NCBI GenBank assembly: GCA_964030785.1
Contig: OZ034968.1
Location: 39,081,186 to 39,145,185 of the forward strand
DNA length: 64,000 nucleotides
Source: Siderastrea siderea
Taxonomy: Eukaryota > Cnidaria > Anthozoa > Scleractinia > Rhizangiidae
Direction: 5' to 3'
Below the pieces are notes generated by a model. The model saw only the letters and a list, made by a program, of their open reading frames with translations. It did not search any database and was not told the DNA's origin. Both the position numbers and the translations under genes were made by a program. This document shows positions 10,787 through 22,511 of this stretch, in pieces. Position 1 is the stretch's first letter, and each line of letters opens with the position of its first letter.

Positions 10787-10813
10787 TACCATCAAATCAA
10801 TTCAACCAACATC

Positions 10814-13348
10814 ATGGAAGAAGCAACAGCCTATAACGTTCACGGCATTCTTTGTCAATCACTGGGTGACTTCCAACAAGCCATAGAGTACCATCAGAAA
10901 TATCTGCGCATTGCCAAGGAAGTGGGCGACAGGGCAGGAGAAGGAGGTGCCTATGGCAATCTCGGCAATGCTTATCAATCACTTGGTGACTTCCAACAAG
11001 CCATAGAGTACCATCAGAAAGCTCTGAGCATTGCCAAGGAAGTGGGCAACAGGGCAGGAGAAGGAGGTGCCTATGGCAATCTCGGCAATGATTATCAATC
11101 ACTTGGTGACTTCCAACAAGCCATAGAGTACCATCAGAAACATCTGAGCATTGCCAAGGAAGTGGGCGACAGGGCAGGAGAAGGAGGTGCCTATGGCAAT
11201 CTCGGCAATGCTTATCAATCACTTGGTGACTTCCAACAAGCCATAGAGTACCATCAGAAACGTCTGAGCATTGCCAAGGAAGTGGGCGACAGGGCAGGAG
11301 AAGGACGTGCCTATGGCAATCTCGGCAATGCTTATCGATCACTTGGTGACTTCCAACAAGCCATAGAGTACCATCAGAAACATCTGAGCATTGCCAAGGA
11401 AGTGGGCGACAGGGCAGGAGAAGGAAGTGCCTATGGCAATCTCGGCAATGCTTATGATTCACTTGGTGACTTCCAACAAGCCATAGAGTACCATCAGAAA
11501 CGTCTGAGCATTGCCAAGGAAGTGGGCGACAGGGTAGGAGAAGGACGTGCCTATGGCAGTCTCGGCATTGCTTATCAATCACTTGGTGACTTCCAACAAG
11601 CCATAGAGTACCATCAGAAAGCTCTGAGCATTGCCAAGGAAGTGGGCGACAGGGCAGGAGAAGGACATGCCTATGGCAATCTCGGCAATGCTTATCAATC
11701 ACTTGGTGACTTCCAACAAGCCATAGAGTACCATCAGAAAAATCTGAGCATTGCCAAGGAAGTGGGCGACAGGGCAGGAGAAGGACGTGCCTATGGCAAT
11801 CTCGGCAATGCTTATCAATCACTTGGTGACTTCCAACAAGCCATAGAGTACCATCAGAAACATCTGAGCATTGCCAAGGAAGTGGGCGACAGGGCAGGAG
11901 AAGGAGGTGCCTGCTTTAATTTAGGTAGTAGCTTTGAGTCTTTGGGATCATTACACAAGGCTATAGATTTCTATCGATCCAGTGTAAACGCCTTTAATAT
12001 CACAAGAGCTCTCCTTGTGTCTGAAGATGTAAGGAAAATACGCTTTCGTGACCTCCATCAAGGCGCCTACACTGCTCTGTGGAGAACTCTTATAAAGCAT
12101 AAACAGACTGATGAGGCTTTGTGTGCTGCAGAGCAAGGACGGGCACAAGCTTTGAATGATGGCTTAAAACTAAAATATTGCATTACAGTACTACCTTTTG
12201 TGTCAGCTGAAGCTAAAGAAACAGTCTCTCATATTTCAAGGGAGGTATGTGTTCAAACAGTTTTTCTAGCCCTTCAGCGAAACACAGTCAATATCTGGCT
12301 ACTTAGCAAGGAAAATAATGTTCTCTTTACACAAACTGAAATACAAGGTGGAGGAGCAGTCGACGATTCCGTTAGGGTCTTATTGGAAAACACGTTAAAA
12401 AATATTGGAGCTCGAGTTGGTGTTAGATGCGAAAATCGATCCTTGGACGAGTTAGGTATTGACCCACCGTCTACGAGAGAAACAAGTGGAGAAACGGGCG
12501 GGTCTTCCCACTGCACCAACAACTCTTTAAAGGCATTGTATGATCAAATTATTGGTCCTGTTGCAGACATGCTTCAAGGTGACCAATTGATCATTGTACC
12601 CGATGGTTCATTGTGCGTGGCTCCTTGGGCCGCAATGAGCGAATCTATCAGGATCCGCAGTGTTCCTTCGCTGACAAGCTTGACGCTAATTTTAAGTTCT
12701 CCTGAGGACTACCACAGTAGGAGTGGGGCACTTCTGGTGGGAGATCCATGTGTGCAAGAAGTTAATTTACCACCGCTGCTATACGCCAGAAAGGAAGTTG
12801 AAATGATAGGAGAAATCCTAAAAACCCAACCCCTCACTGGAAGTCAGGCAACAAAAAGTGAGGTGCTAAAACGAATGACTTCAGCTGCTTTAGTTCATAT
12901 TGCAGCTCATGGATCAAAGGAGACTGGAGAAATTGCTTTGGCGCCAAACCCCGGCTGGACATCCGAGTTTCCTACAGAGCAAGACTACATTATGAAAATA
13001 TCAGATGTGCAAGCAGTTGGTCTTCGAGCAAGGCTTGTTGTGCTTAGCTGCTGTCATAGTGGTCAAGGGGAATTAAAGTCTGAGGGTGTGGTCGGTATTG
13101 CACGGGCCTTCTTGTACGCTGGAGCGCGGTCTGTTTTAGCGTCACTCTGGGCAATTGATGACGAGGCCACATTGGAGTTCATGAGAAGTTTCTACCAAGA
13201 TCTGAGAAAAGGAAATAGCACCAGTGTGGCTCTTTATCAGGCAATGAAATCTCTTCGAGAGTCCGAGAAGTTCTTTGCTGTGAAGTACTGGGCGCCATTT
13301 GTACTGATCGGTGATGACGTCACGCTTGAATTTGGAGAAAAAGAATGA
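10814..13348 (+). CDS. TPR-CHAT protein (TPR array plus caspase-like CHAT protease)
   Basis: This 844-residue frame has no interruption. Residues 16-375 are nine near-identical 40-residue TPR units; a tenth diverged unit follows (about 376-410), then a helical linker (410-570) and a CHAT domain (about 573-844). CHAT domains are caspase-like cysteine proteases. Here the expected pair is visible: His699 in VHIAAHG and Cys747 in VVLSCCHSG, where the usual Ala before the catalytic Cys is Cys. [29 protein letters not shown] and WAPFVLIGD are further CHAT landmarks. ATG 10814 was chosen because an AG acceptor at 10785-10786 precedes it in the same open frame; the frame also extends upstream to an ATG at 10661, and a coding upstream exon is possible. 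A GTAAGT follows the stop at about 13353, so a 3'UTR intron may exist. Cytosolic location is inferred from the lack of signal or membrane segments. Its substrate is unknown; a role in innate immunity is an inference. Confidence 0.9.
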   Translation: MEEATAYNVHGILCQSLGDFQQAIEYHQKYLRIAKEVGDRAGEGGAYGNLGNAYQSLGDFQQAIEYHQKALSIAKEVGNRAGEGGAYGNLGNDYQSLGDFQQAIEYHQKHLSIAKEVGDRAGEGGAYGNLGNAYQSLGDFQQAIEYHQKRLSIAKEVGDRAGEGRAYGNLGNAYRSLGDFQQAIEYHQKHLSIAKEVGDRAGEGSAYGNLGNAYDSLGDFQQAIEYHQKRLSIAKEVGDRVGEGRAYGSLGIAYQSLGDFQQAIEYHQKALSIAKEVGDRAGEGHAYGNLGNAYQSLGDFQQAIEYHQKNLSIAKEVGDRAGEGRAYGNLGNAYQSLGDFQQAIEYHQKHLSIAKEVGDRAGEGGACFNLGSSFESLGSLHKAIDFYRSSVNAFNITRALLVSEDVRKIRFRDLHQGAYTALWRTLIKHKQTDEALCAAEQGRAQALNDGLKLKYCITVLPFVSAEAKETVSHISREVCVQTVFLALQRNTVNIWLLSKENNVLFTQTEIQGGGAVDDSVRVLLENTLKNIGARVGVRCENRSLDELGIDPPSTRETSGETGGSSHCTNNSLKALYDQIIGPVADMLQGDQLIIVPDGSLCVAPWAAMSESIRIRSVPSLTSLTLILSSPEDYHSRSGALLVGDPCVQEVNLPPLLYARKEVEMIGEILKTQPLTGSQATKSEVLKRMTSAALVHIAAHGSKETGEIALAPNPGWTSEFPTEQDYIMKISDVQAVGLRARLVVLSCCHSGQGELKSEGVVGIARAFLYAGARSVLASLWAIDDEATLEFMRSFYQDLRKGNSTSVALYQAMKSLRESEKFFAVKYWAPFVLIGDDVTLEFGEKE
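10859..11938 (+). repeat. Nine 120-bp coding tandem repeats (TPR units)
   Basis: Nine exact-length 120-bp units, each encoding one 40-residue TPR that starts [14 protein letters not shown]. Units 2-9 show no synonymous difference by eye; unit 1 has one (CTG for CTT). Most amino-acid differences sit at unit position 15 (Y, A, H, R, H, R, A, N, H in units 1-9), position 30 (G, G, G, R, S, R, H, R, G) and position 40 (Q, Q, Q, R, D, Q, Q, Q, E). Other changes are few (unit 1 S17R; unit 2 D24N and A38D; unit 6 A26V, N34S and N37I), plus the diverged end of unit 9. Confidence 0.97.
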
Positions 13349-13605
13349 AAACGTAAGTTGCATTCCCTTGACTTTTCTGTAATTTGATTGCACATTTTTA
13401 CTTGACAAATAGAGTACAACATTTCAGCCTTTAATGCTTTTTTGGTTGATAGTTTAATTTTGTCTTTAATACAACCGAATTTCCTTTTTTCTGGGTTCTC
13501 CGTTGTGTGCCTCCCGAAAACAATTAACTTTTGTTATTTATTTAAAAGCCGTCAGCTAGTCCTCCCTTCCAAAGAAAAACGTGGATAAGAAAATGAAAGA
13601 AGAGC
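13349..13605. other. 3' flank of the TPR-CHAT gene
   Basis: Follows the stop codon directly. AACGTAAGT at 13350-13358 is a good splice donor four bases after the stop. No clear AATAAA signal was found close by. Confidence 0.4.
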
Positions 13606-13852
13606 ATAATACCCCATTCTGACCAACAAACATGTTTAATTAAGCCAGGTTTAACAAAATGAATTCAGCAACAGAAAGCTGAATGACTAGTTTAAACAAA
13701 GAATTCAAGTGAGCTTTTACTTGTTTCTTCATTTGCGCTAAATTCGCAGTAGAAAAACTAGCAAACAACTTTTATAAAGAAAACAATTTTAAACCTTGTT
13801 TAATTAAACAGCTTTTAAATGTGTTTAAGCTTTGTATAAATGGGGCATAATA
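13606..13852. repeat. Degenerate inverted-repeat element
   Basis: The ends ATAATACCCCAT and ATGGGGCATAAT are inverted, and GTTTAATTAA with GGTTTAA recurs inverted further in. The arms are diverged (perhaps 60-65%), so this is an old non-autonomous element at best. Confidence 0.4.
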
Positions 13853-14359
13853 GTAATTTTCAGTGCTTTTTTTACCTTTTCCAATCATTTCACTCTTCGA
13901 GTTTTGTAGGGCCGAACTTAAAAATACCATTTAGGATTTCATTTTTTTCCACCTCCCTCTTTTCTCGCAGCAAAACCCAGTGACCTTGTAAACCTCTATC
14001 GCAGGCAAGCCCTCAATTGAGAAGTGAGAATACTTTGAAATATTTGCTAATGCATAAACACATTCTTTTTTGGTAGTGCCTGGGTTAACGGACGAATAGA
14101 TCAAGCAATTGAAGAGTACGTAGTGAACGAACAAGAATTTTTAATATCCTTTTTTAACTCAATCTCATACAACTGGTTTTACTCTGTTCATGGTGATCCG
14201 ATAGGAATACCGTAAGGGTGTTTTCTTTTGTTATCCACTCTTTCACGCCCAGCAGCACCGAAAATCTAAATGCTTAAAAACTCTTAAATTTCCTTGTGTA
14301 AAATGTTCAAAAACAAACAGCGACATGAATTGCATTAATGTGTATGCTAACAACCCAGG

Positions 14360-14620
14360 ATTCCATCCACAGACTAAAAAGTTGGAACCACCTTGCATAC
14401 AACAACAAACAACCATTTAGGGGAAAGGCTCAATAGCTTTCATTTAAATCATCACACTTTCGGGTTTCATTGAGAGACTCCAGCAATAGAACCGCCTTTT
14501 ACAGCATAATAAACGCCGAAGGGAAGTATTACTTAAGAGCGTTCATTTCAGTGGTCACACCGAAGGATTTTATCCACAGACTCAAAAGTTAAGATCACAT
14601 TAAGACCCAAGGTGTGGCTC
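14360..14620. repeat. Dispersed repeat with two local copies
   Basis: TCCACAGACTAAAAAGTTGG (about 14370) and TCCACAGACTCAAAAGTTAA (about 14577) repeat one block. A third relative, TCCACAGCCTCAAAAGTTAG, is at about 30273, followed by ACAGCATATTAAATAGC, which parallels ACAGCATAATAAACGCC at about 14501. Confidence 0.5.
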
Positions 14621-14920
14621 TGGGCGTAAAAGGGTAAGGGTAACGTAAGCTCTCCTATTGAGTCTGTGATCGTCCCAGGAATAATCCCGGACAACGCCAT
14701 CGCGTACATGCAATTTGTGAACTACGAGTATGTTTTCATATAGTATTAGAAGATGCTAATGAAAAATTATTCCACAAGTGCATGAGGTGATCATTTCTCA
14801 TCTAACAAGCGCGAGTGGAATAATTGTTTTATTAAATTCTCAACCTCCGCAATCGTTCTTCATTTTTTTGCAATGTTTTTGGGCGAAACGTATTCTTGGC
14901 GGCCTAAACGTTTGAACGCC

Positions 14921-15005
14921 AGACTCGTACCCAGTCGCGCCTCAATAGAATTCAATCTTCTCTCCCTTTCCCCCAGACTCATAAATAGCGACTGGGTACG
15001 CGTCT
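14921..15005. repeat. Inverted repeat, 18-bp arms
   Basis: AGACTCGTACCCAGTCGC (14921-14938) and GCGACTGGGTACGCGTCT (14988-15005) pair with one mismatch around a 49-base loop. The core GGGTACGAGTCT recurs at about 48797, so it is probably the end of a dispersed family. Confidence 0.65.
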
Positions 15006-16379
15006 GTTTGAACGCCGCGGGACGTGATCTCCCTTTAAAGCAAAAAGGAGGGTATTTTGCTTATAACCTGTGTGTGTGTGAACCAACGAGAAAGCTAGAA
15101 TTTCAGTAACCGAGACTTAGAATCGACACGTTTCACCAATAAATCATGTCTATTACAGAATCGGACTGAAAAGCAGCTATAAGCAGTTGTTATGTCTTTT
15201 TGTAGGCCTCGAGAAAGGACCCATTCGTGTGCACCGCCCAACTGCAGCTCGCCCGCTTAGGAGAGCTTTTAGCTAATCAGAATCGGGAGGTTTATTGTAG
15301 ATATATTTACGTAATGAGCAATAAGTATCAAAAAAGTTATCCTGTATAAGAGGCGTTTATTTAGGCGTGCGCCGAGCGCGAGACGAAAAAAATAAACGCC
15401 ATTCACTTTTCACGTCTCGCGCAACGCGTTCATGTTGCGCTTCGCGCTCAGCTAAAAAAAACGCGTGTTATGCAGGCTACATAAGAGAGTATTCTACTGT
15501 GCATTCAGTCCAAGTAGATAAGAAACATTAAGGGAGCAAAAGGAGGTGATTTTGAAATACGCCTTATGTATTTAGCGTCCTTTTTTGTAGCTTTTCGCAA
15601 TTGCGGGACTCCAAGTCGCTTAAAAGGACTCTCCTTCTCGTTTGAAATGAGGTAAGCTTTTGTATCTTCGAGCAAATTTCAAATTTCTCTATATGTTGTA
15701 GTTTTTTGTGGTGACGCAGTGTTGTGGGTATCGAGGGCTCCAAAGAGCAGTCTGGCGGTGTCAAAGGAACTCTGACAACAAAAGCCGTTAAGATAAGTAA
15801 AAACAAAGCATATTTAGATCTTTTCAGATGGCAACAACAACCAACAGCCTTCCCAAAGGTAGAATCCTCTATCTCACAGCATTGATCCTGTTGTAATCAC
15901 ACAAGTTCCTGGGCTTATGTCAAGGCAGACCAAAGGCTACTTTACATAAACAGAGCGGCTAAAAGAGACCGAGAATTGTGTTCTGGGCATAGTTTACTGA
16001 AGTCATCCTTACAGGGACCAAGAGTTGATAGCCGTTTCCACCTTGCAAGCATTCACCGTTTAACGCATGAGTGTACTCTGATATTCAGAGAAGACACTGG
16101 GAACTGAAAAATAAGAACTGTGGAACTCTCTAATCGTGACAGGGGCAATCAGAAAAATAATGTTTGTAGTTGAGTTAAGTAAGTTGTATTTCCACGAACA
16201 GTGTGTTACACAATTTGTCGTGTCTGGCCGGCTGGATAAGACAGTTCAATGGCAAATGATACTGTTGAGTTAGCAAAGCTACTCTTGAGGAACCGGCAGC
16301 ACTAGCAAGCTAGATTGAAAGTGAGTGACGCTCTCGCGAGTGAGCGGACACTAGACGAACTGATCCACAGTCGACAGTG
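15006..16379. other. Intergenic sequence
   Basis: No gene recognised. A G/C-rich patch near 15365-15465 contains CGAGCGCGAGACG and CGTCTCGCGCAACGCG in loosely inverted order; the remainder is unstructured to the eye. Confidence 0.5.
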
Positions 16380-17205
16380 ACTGACGTTTTGCCTCAGAAA
16401 AATGATAAGCTTGACCAGACACGACAAATGATAGATAGACATCGGTAGTTCAAATTGAAGTCAACTGTGTAACCTGCGATCAGGTCCTCCCCCTCCCTTG
16501 CTCTTCTCTTGTGTTTTCCTCCTCCCTTCGAAAAACATAAAACGACAAACTTTTGTTCCTAGGCCATCGTAGCTTGATTAAGAATAAAACACAAACAGCG
16601 GTGATAAACATGGTAAACAAACGCATTTAAGGTCGTTTTTTAATCTCGGTTCCAGATCTCTCTTGTTAACTATATAAACAGTTTTCAAACACCGTAACGG
16701 TTACTTTTGAAACGTCAAGTTTATTATTAACAAAGAAAAAAGGTGAAGTAGAGCTTGATCGCTGGTTAGTGTAACAGTGCGTGTAATTGTTCTTGACTAA
16801 GATTAACAGTAGAGGAATAAAACCACTCCTTTGCAAACTTCTCTGAAGCTGTTGTCCAGATTTTCAGTTGCTGCTACCGGACAAAAATAAAGTGAGCGAT
16901 CGCTCTCACGTTACCCACAGCTTCTCTCGGGCATCTAGCGAAAGAGACTAAAGTTTAAAGGGTATGTTTATGTCGTTTGCCCTTAGGACCCTACACTCCA
17001 CAAGTTTTCGTCTATTTCAGATGTCACTTTAAAAGCCAGACACGTTTGTATCAATAGTAGCCTAAAACTGCTAAAATAATGGTCCAGTTTTGTTTGTTAA
17101 AAAAAATTGCTTATTCTACTACACAGAAACTATTATTAAGTGTGTTTGGTTTTTGGCTGCAGATGACCAGGGTGGAAATGAATTCCAACTTGTAAATTTC
17201 GGGCC
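16380..17205 (+). repeat. Unclassified roughly 1-kb dispersed unit, copy A
   Basis: Collinear with copies B (19400) and C (26878, then 28670). Shared ordered blocks include GACGTTTTGCCTCAGAAAAA with ATGATAAGCTTGACCAGACA, CTCCTTTGCAAACTTCTCTG, GGGCATCTAGCGAAAGAGAC, TCACTTTAAAAGCCAG, CACAGAAACTATT and GAATTCCAACTTGTAAAT. It has no recognisable protein. It may be a remnant of a long terminal repeat, a large non-autonomous element or a segmental duplication. Confidence 0.6.
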
Positions 17206-18917
17206 GTCCACAACACAATCTGGTAGCCCATCGCGTATTTCTGGCTCTGTTGTTCAAAGAAGGTGTTAAGGTAACAGCCACCCTTCGGGACCGTTTGCGC
17301 GTGGATCGCTCTAGCTTTTGTTGTTTTTATGAAAAACCCTACAAACTATACATTTTTTGGCAGCTTAATAATTCGAGAAAATGACCTTATATTTAAAAAG
17401 AGGCAAAAGTTTAACATGTTCGGAAAATGGGAAGGTTTTTTCACACATACATATCTTCATAGATTAGGTTCCAGTCCCTTCAGAAACAAAGAAAACAAAA
17501 CGATTAACACTGCATCTTCTTCTTGACACCTATGGCTAAAAAACCGTGTCTGAGATTTTTGGCAAGTGCGTTTGTTCTTCTTTTATTAGCAGTTGAAGTC
17601 AGAGAAGACAAATAAATTAGCACTTCGCGAGGGGAAAAAGGTCTAGCGTGAAAACAAAAGAGGGACTAAAATTCGCAGACAGGGTTTTATAGAAAAACTA
17701 TCTGGCAACAACCTGGCCAAGTTTCATCCAAATTGGTCGAGCGGCTGTCGACTTGTAGTTAAAAACGTACGTACAACTCGCCAAAATTTGACTTTCGAGA
17801 AAAAAAGGAAAATATATTTTCTGCGGCGTCTTGCCAGTAATGTGATTATGACACCTCAATGTCCGGTGAGTTCTATTTTGATCGATACCAGAGAGGGATC
17901 AGCTTTCTCAAACAATAGAACTTTGACAGGTAACATGTAACAGGAGTAATGTTACGCGGAGAGCGGCAGCAAATAATTTATTAGCTTTCAGCTCACCACT
18001 CTTAAACGTGAGAAAACACTCATCATTTTCGTTTACTTTACGAAATGTTTTCCTTATTTCAATCCGTATTTCATGTAGCAATTAAAATTTGCTATGAATA
18101 TTTCCTGAAATGCTGACCAGGTTGATAAAGATGCCGAAGATCGTGGCAAAATCTGGGGAAATAATCGACGCAACCACTTCTCCTGTCGATAAAATGAACC
18201 CTGATCGCTCTCTGCCAATTCACTGGCCATTCTTTGCCAAGGGCTTTCTTTTCCTTTAGTCTTCTTTTAGAAGAGGAATCAAAACAGACACTGTTTTTTT
18301 AATGATGCATTTAGGTGAACGAAAACTCTCATTTAATCAGGTGTGATAGAACTTGTCAGCGATCAATTACCGTAATTAACGAGCAAGAATCTTTTACTCC
18401 TTAAATAACTCTCCACTGAGCCATTATTTTCTTCTAATTTTTTGTTTGAAAGAAAGCTCTCGAACAGCTTTATCTGAGCATGTAAAAATCTCCTTTTTCA
18501 AAAAATGTCGCTTTTTACCGTGGCTGATACCTTAAGCTAATCCAGTATTAGCGTCATTTTTTTTAAATTCACTTTTAATCCATAACGAGGTGGATTCCAG
18601 TAAATTATTTTCGCTTATTAGTTTGACTTTGGCTGCTTTCAAATTGTCACGCAAAATTAGCAGCGGAAATGCTTTTGAAGACGATATTCAGAAACTTTGG
18701 AGTACATTTAACCCAGGGTTAGCGTTAATCGGCTTTGGAACAACCGGTCCCTGGTGGAAAACAATTTTGACGTCATCAACCCTCTTGGGGTAAAAAAAGA
18801 TAAAGAAACTCTTAATGGGGGTGTTGCTATGACGATTGACGGTACAAAAAATACATTTTGAGGGTGACAGCTGAATTTCCATTCGCTGATCTTTGACGCA
18901 TATGTTCTGCGCATCTG
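17206..18917. other. Intergenic sequence
   Basis: No gene or clear repeat recognised. Short open frames at 17329-17526 and 18590-18793 have no family features. Confidence 0.5.
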
Positions 18918-19144
18918 GATGGTGCAAGAAGTTACCCATTAATACAAAGGTATTTTTGCGCAGTTTATGACTGTGCGGGAAAAACATGTTACCAAGGGCT
19001 GTTGGTATTCGAAAGGAACATTATTTCTGAAAATACGTGGTTACCCATAATATTTTTTTGGATTCCAATAGCTTTTGCTAAGATGTGGTTTTCCCGGCAC
19101 ACTCTTAAACTGTGCAAAAATACCTTTGTTAGGAGGCATCGTCC
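18918..19144. mobile_element. Inverted-repeat element of the GGACG-end, TTAA-flanked type
   Basis: ACAAAGGTATTTTTGCGCAG on the left pairs with CTGTGCAAAAATACCTTTGT on the right. The right end reads GGAGGCATCGTCC followed by TTAA (19145-19148), matching the inverted form of the element end TTAAGGACGGTGCCTCC at 63564. The left end is decayed. CGCATATGTTCTGCGCATCT just outside (18898) resembles the inner sequence of the 63568 copy. Confidence 0.65.
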
Positions 19145-19399
19145 TTAAGTTGATTTAAACGTACAATGCGTCTACGATTTGTTAAGTCGGATGGGTAAGT
19201 CAAAAAAATTAAGACAGCAATACTTTACTTCTAGTCGAGCTGGCATTCTGAAAGTCAGTGAGAACTGACCAACCAGCATGTTTCGAAATGCGGACAGTGC
19301 GAGATGTTTTCGATTATTAGTTGACAATAGGTGCTTTTGGTTGTTGTTTGTGATTTATAGAGTATGAGAAATTTCATCATAAACATGTTTAATTACAAC

Positions 19400-19912
19400 G
19401 AATGGAGTTTTTGCTTTACAGCAATGATAAGCTCTGCTAGACACGACATAAAATAACAACATAAAACATAACATACTACGACAAATGTACGTCGTGGCAG
19501 CTAGCGTTGAACGGAATGCGGTTAATGTGCGTATATCTGTTGTTTCTGGCTAATATTCCCGGAAAAGTAACCAAATCCTCTGCCAACTCCTCTGTAGTTG
19601 TACTTCAATACTTTCAGTTACAATACAAAAGAGGGTGATCTCGGTCTTGCGTATTGCGCTACATTTCTTGGGCATCCAGCGAAAGAGATTGTCAGCGGAG
19701 CTCGTTTTACTTGCCATGAGTACACTACATCCTATAACCGTTTTTGGCCAAACGTTTCATCCCTTTGTGAAGCAAGAGATTGGGGTAAGTGGCGAAACAA
19801 ACATAGTTGCGAAAGGAAGGCGCTTAGTTTGCGCTCACATTGTCACAAAGCTAGCAAACGAAGCGAGACTTGCACACCATCTTGGAAAAGCGCTTCACCT
19901 ACTATGCATGGG
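19400..19912 (+). repeat. Unclassified dispersed unit, copy B
   Basis: Blocks shared with A and C: TTTTTGCTTTACAGCAATGA with TAAGCTCTGCTAGACACGAC, AACTCCTCTGTAGTTGTAC, GGGCATCCAGCGAAAGAGAT, and GCGCTTAGTTTGCGCTCACA ending in CACCATCTTGGAAAA, the last paralleling copy C near 29130-29222. The segment matching 17018-17205 of copy A is missing. Open frames at 19598-19931 are by-products of the repeat. Confidence 0.55.
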
Positions 19913-20215
19913 TAGTAATCCTTGGTTATAATAAGCAGATGAAACCTTGCTCCATTCAGTTGAGTAAAGGAGAACCGGCGAGCAAATGTTCAGGGAACCT
20001 TCCAACTACCAAATAAAATGTGTAAACTAAAAACAAAATGCTCCCAGCATTAGGTCTGGCTTTACAGCCACGACTTTTAATAAGCCCTACACATTGTTGA
20101 TTATCAAAGAATTACAAAATAAACAGTACAGTTTCCTTACGTTTTATCAAAGACCGATAACAGATCATTTAAGGTGCAAATTGTTAGTGGGGTTATTGAA
20201 GGAGTATAGTACGCC

Positions 20216-20477
20216 TACCATCCTCTGTTTGTGTGGTGAGCTGTTCACTTGTAGTCCCTGTGTGGTGCCTTTATGAGTCTATCAAACTTTCAAAACTTAA
20301 CAAGAAATGTGGGAAAATTAAAAGTAAAAGAAGGTAAAAACAAGGCTGTAATTTTGATAGGTTTACTCCATTTCGACTAGTTATTAAACCCCTAAAATTT
20401 GTTTCCAGTTTTGTTTGTTTGATAAATCGATACGACCATTATAAATGCACAGCACACCACACAAACAGAGGATGGTA
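20216..20477. repeat. Inverted repeat, 29-bp arms
   Basis: TACCATCCTCTGTTTGTGTG starting at 20216 is mirrored by CACACAAACAGAGGATGGTA ending at 20477. The arms differ at one of 29 bases and are separated by about 200 bases. It could be a non-autonomous element with lost outer ends. Confidence 0.65.
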
Positions 20478-22511
20478 AGCCTGTGCTCCACAGAAGGGAC
20501 AACCATGTTGGCGTTGCACGCTCCACGCGCAGTTTACACGTGCGTTCCATGATCTTAGAAAAATAAAGGTTTTAAACAGTCTACCTGTATAACTACCCCA
20601 GGGAGTGGGTAGTTGTATTTAAAAGCAGCAGGGAGATGTAAGTATAGCCATAATTTAATCCCCCCGCCCTCCCCTAGGAGCAGAAGCATGTCATCTTGAT
20701 GTGCTTTTGCTATTAGCCAAAAATAAATGCCCCAAAACCAAATGGATACATAGCTAACCCTCCCCTAACCCATAAAAATAAGAAACAAACAACGATACCG
20801 AAAGGGTTTAGTTTCTAGAGACGCTGTGGTGCTTCGTCAGGTGGTTAAGTGAAACACCAATCTATGGATTGATCAACTGAGTTGCAAGGTAAATTGGCTA
20901 CCTTAGAGAAAATGTGAGCCGTCGTATCAAGCGTTAACCCTTCAGCGAATCAAGGAATTGTTGGTTGCAAAACAGTGGAGCTACACTATTGGTGGAAACA
21001 TTGCAACATTAGAAACAAAAATAAATCAGTCGAATAATGCGGGGAATATGAGTGCCCATTTGAAAGATGAATATTTGCCCTAAATTGTTGAGGTTTTCCG
21101 TGTTGTCCTGATGTAGGGAAAGACTAGAGACCGTCACGTGTTGGCTGGAATGATCAGGGAGATTGAAGTGTCGGGCGACTCTTTGAACACGTCCTTCAAA
21201 ATGGATACGTCTTTCAAAATATTTGTTTATTTTGGCCCCGCAATCCTATGGCTTTAATACATACCGTGCGTAAATAAAGGTTATCATTATTATCGTCACT
21301 TCTTTCAACGTCTCGTTGGTGTTCGCGGAAGCAGTCGCTTAATCTCCTCCCTTATTGGCCAATGCAGGGGTAAATCTTTTTGCATAAGGTGCATGACATG
21401 CAATAGATAAAATTTGGGAAGGGAGTGAATGTGAAGCGATCACTCGCTTGCATGGGTCATGTTATTTTGTCCACTTTGCAAATGAAATGACGAAAGAAAT
21501 TTTAACCACTACACCATGAAAATTAATAAAATAAGTAAACAATTAACAGCAACGAACAGAATCGCGAACTTCAAATCCAAAAACATCTTTCGCACTTTCC
21601 GTCACTTTAAAATCTGAGTTCCTCCTGAATTTTAAATCAGCCTAACGACAGTAGGCGCCTTGACCAACTAGCGTAAGAAATGATGAGACGATATGATCTT
21701 GCTTCCTGTATGCAATATCCCTCCCAGACCTCCCCGGCGCAGAAGCCAAGAGGTTGTCCAACCCTATTTGAAGCTGACCTTTTCAGAAAGTGATTATTTT
21801 CGGCCAAATCCATCCTGTCATTCTGCAGTGACAATTCAGACATACTGTATTACCTCGGTCCCCCCTTGTTTTGTTGCCTAAAAATCATTACTAGAGCCTC
21901 GTTACTTGGTGTTTGACGTTGCTTCTCAACAACACTTTCCGGCCTGTAGAGTACCCAAATAAAATTTCCTCCTTGATGCTTTTATTCTGAAATCCACCTT
22001 AAAAGCCTTATTTCGCAAAGTTGAGGGAACGGGATTCCGATCGCATAACTTTGTTCTCGCGATTTTAGGGAAAATAAGAGGTCAAAGGCTTCAAAATTTT
22101 GGCCTTTATTTACGCGTCTCTTTCTACATTGAAAAAAAGAATTGGGAATAATGCACTTGTCATCAGCTTCCACGAGGCGGGCAAGGCCTCTGTATTTAGG
22201 GGGGAAGCTGAACACTTAACAAGACTTGAAGATGCACTTCATTTGAGTTCGTTGAACAGTTAGCCAATACTCGAGACAATAAACATACTAATGAAAAATT
22301 CGATGTTTAATATTTTGAAGTTTGAGCAATTCGGTTTATACCTTAGCCTACAAGAAATGGTACAGTGTGCTTCCCAGTACATTACAATAGCTGCCAGGCA
22401 ACACCCGCCAGCATGAGATGGTAGTACAGGGGACCAGATGTGAAATTGTACGGCTGGGGGGGGGGGGGGGAGGACCAGGGAAACACGGGGGGATTCTAAA
22501 AAGAAAAGATG
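20478..22511. other. Intergenic sequence
   Basis: No gene recognised. The block TTAGGGAAAATAAGAGGTCA near 22066 is related to TCAGGGAAAATAAGGAATCA near 38065 (same strand), a small dispersed repeat. A run of about 16 G lies near 22455. Confidence 0.5.

Noticed and set aside
10812..11822. A 336-codon open frame on the minus strand opposite the TPR repeats
   Set aside because: It is the periodic shadow of the 120-bp repeats: with a unit length divisible by three and no stop in one unit, every unit stays open. No independent domain.
10859..11938. Regular repeats resembling a CRISPR array
   Set aside because: Units are 120-bp contiguous coding repeats with no spacers, in a eukaryotic gene.
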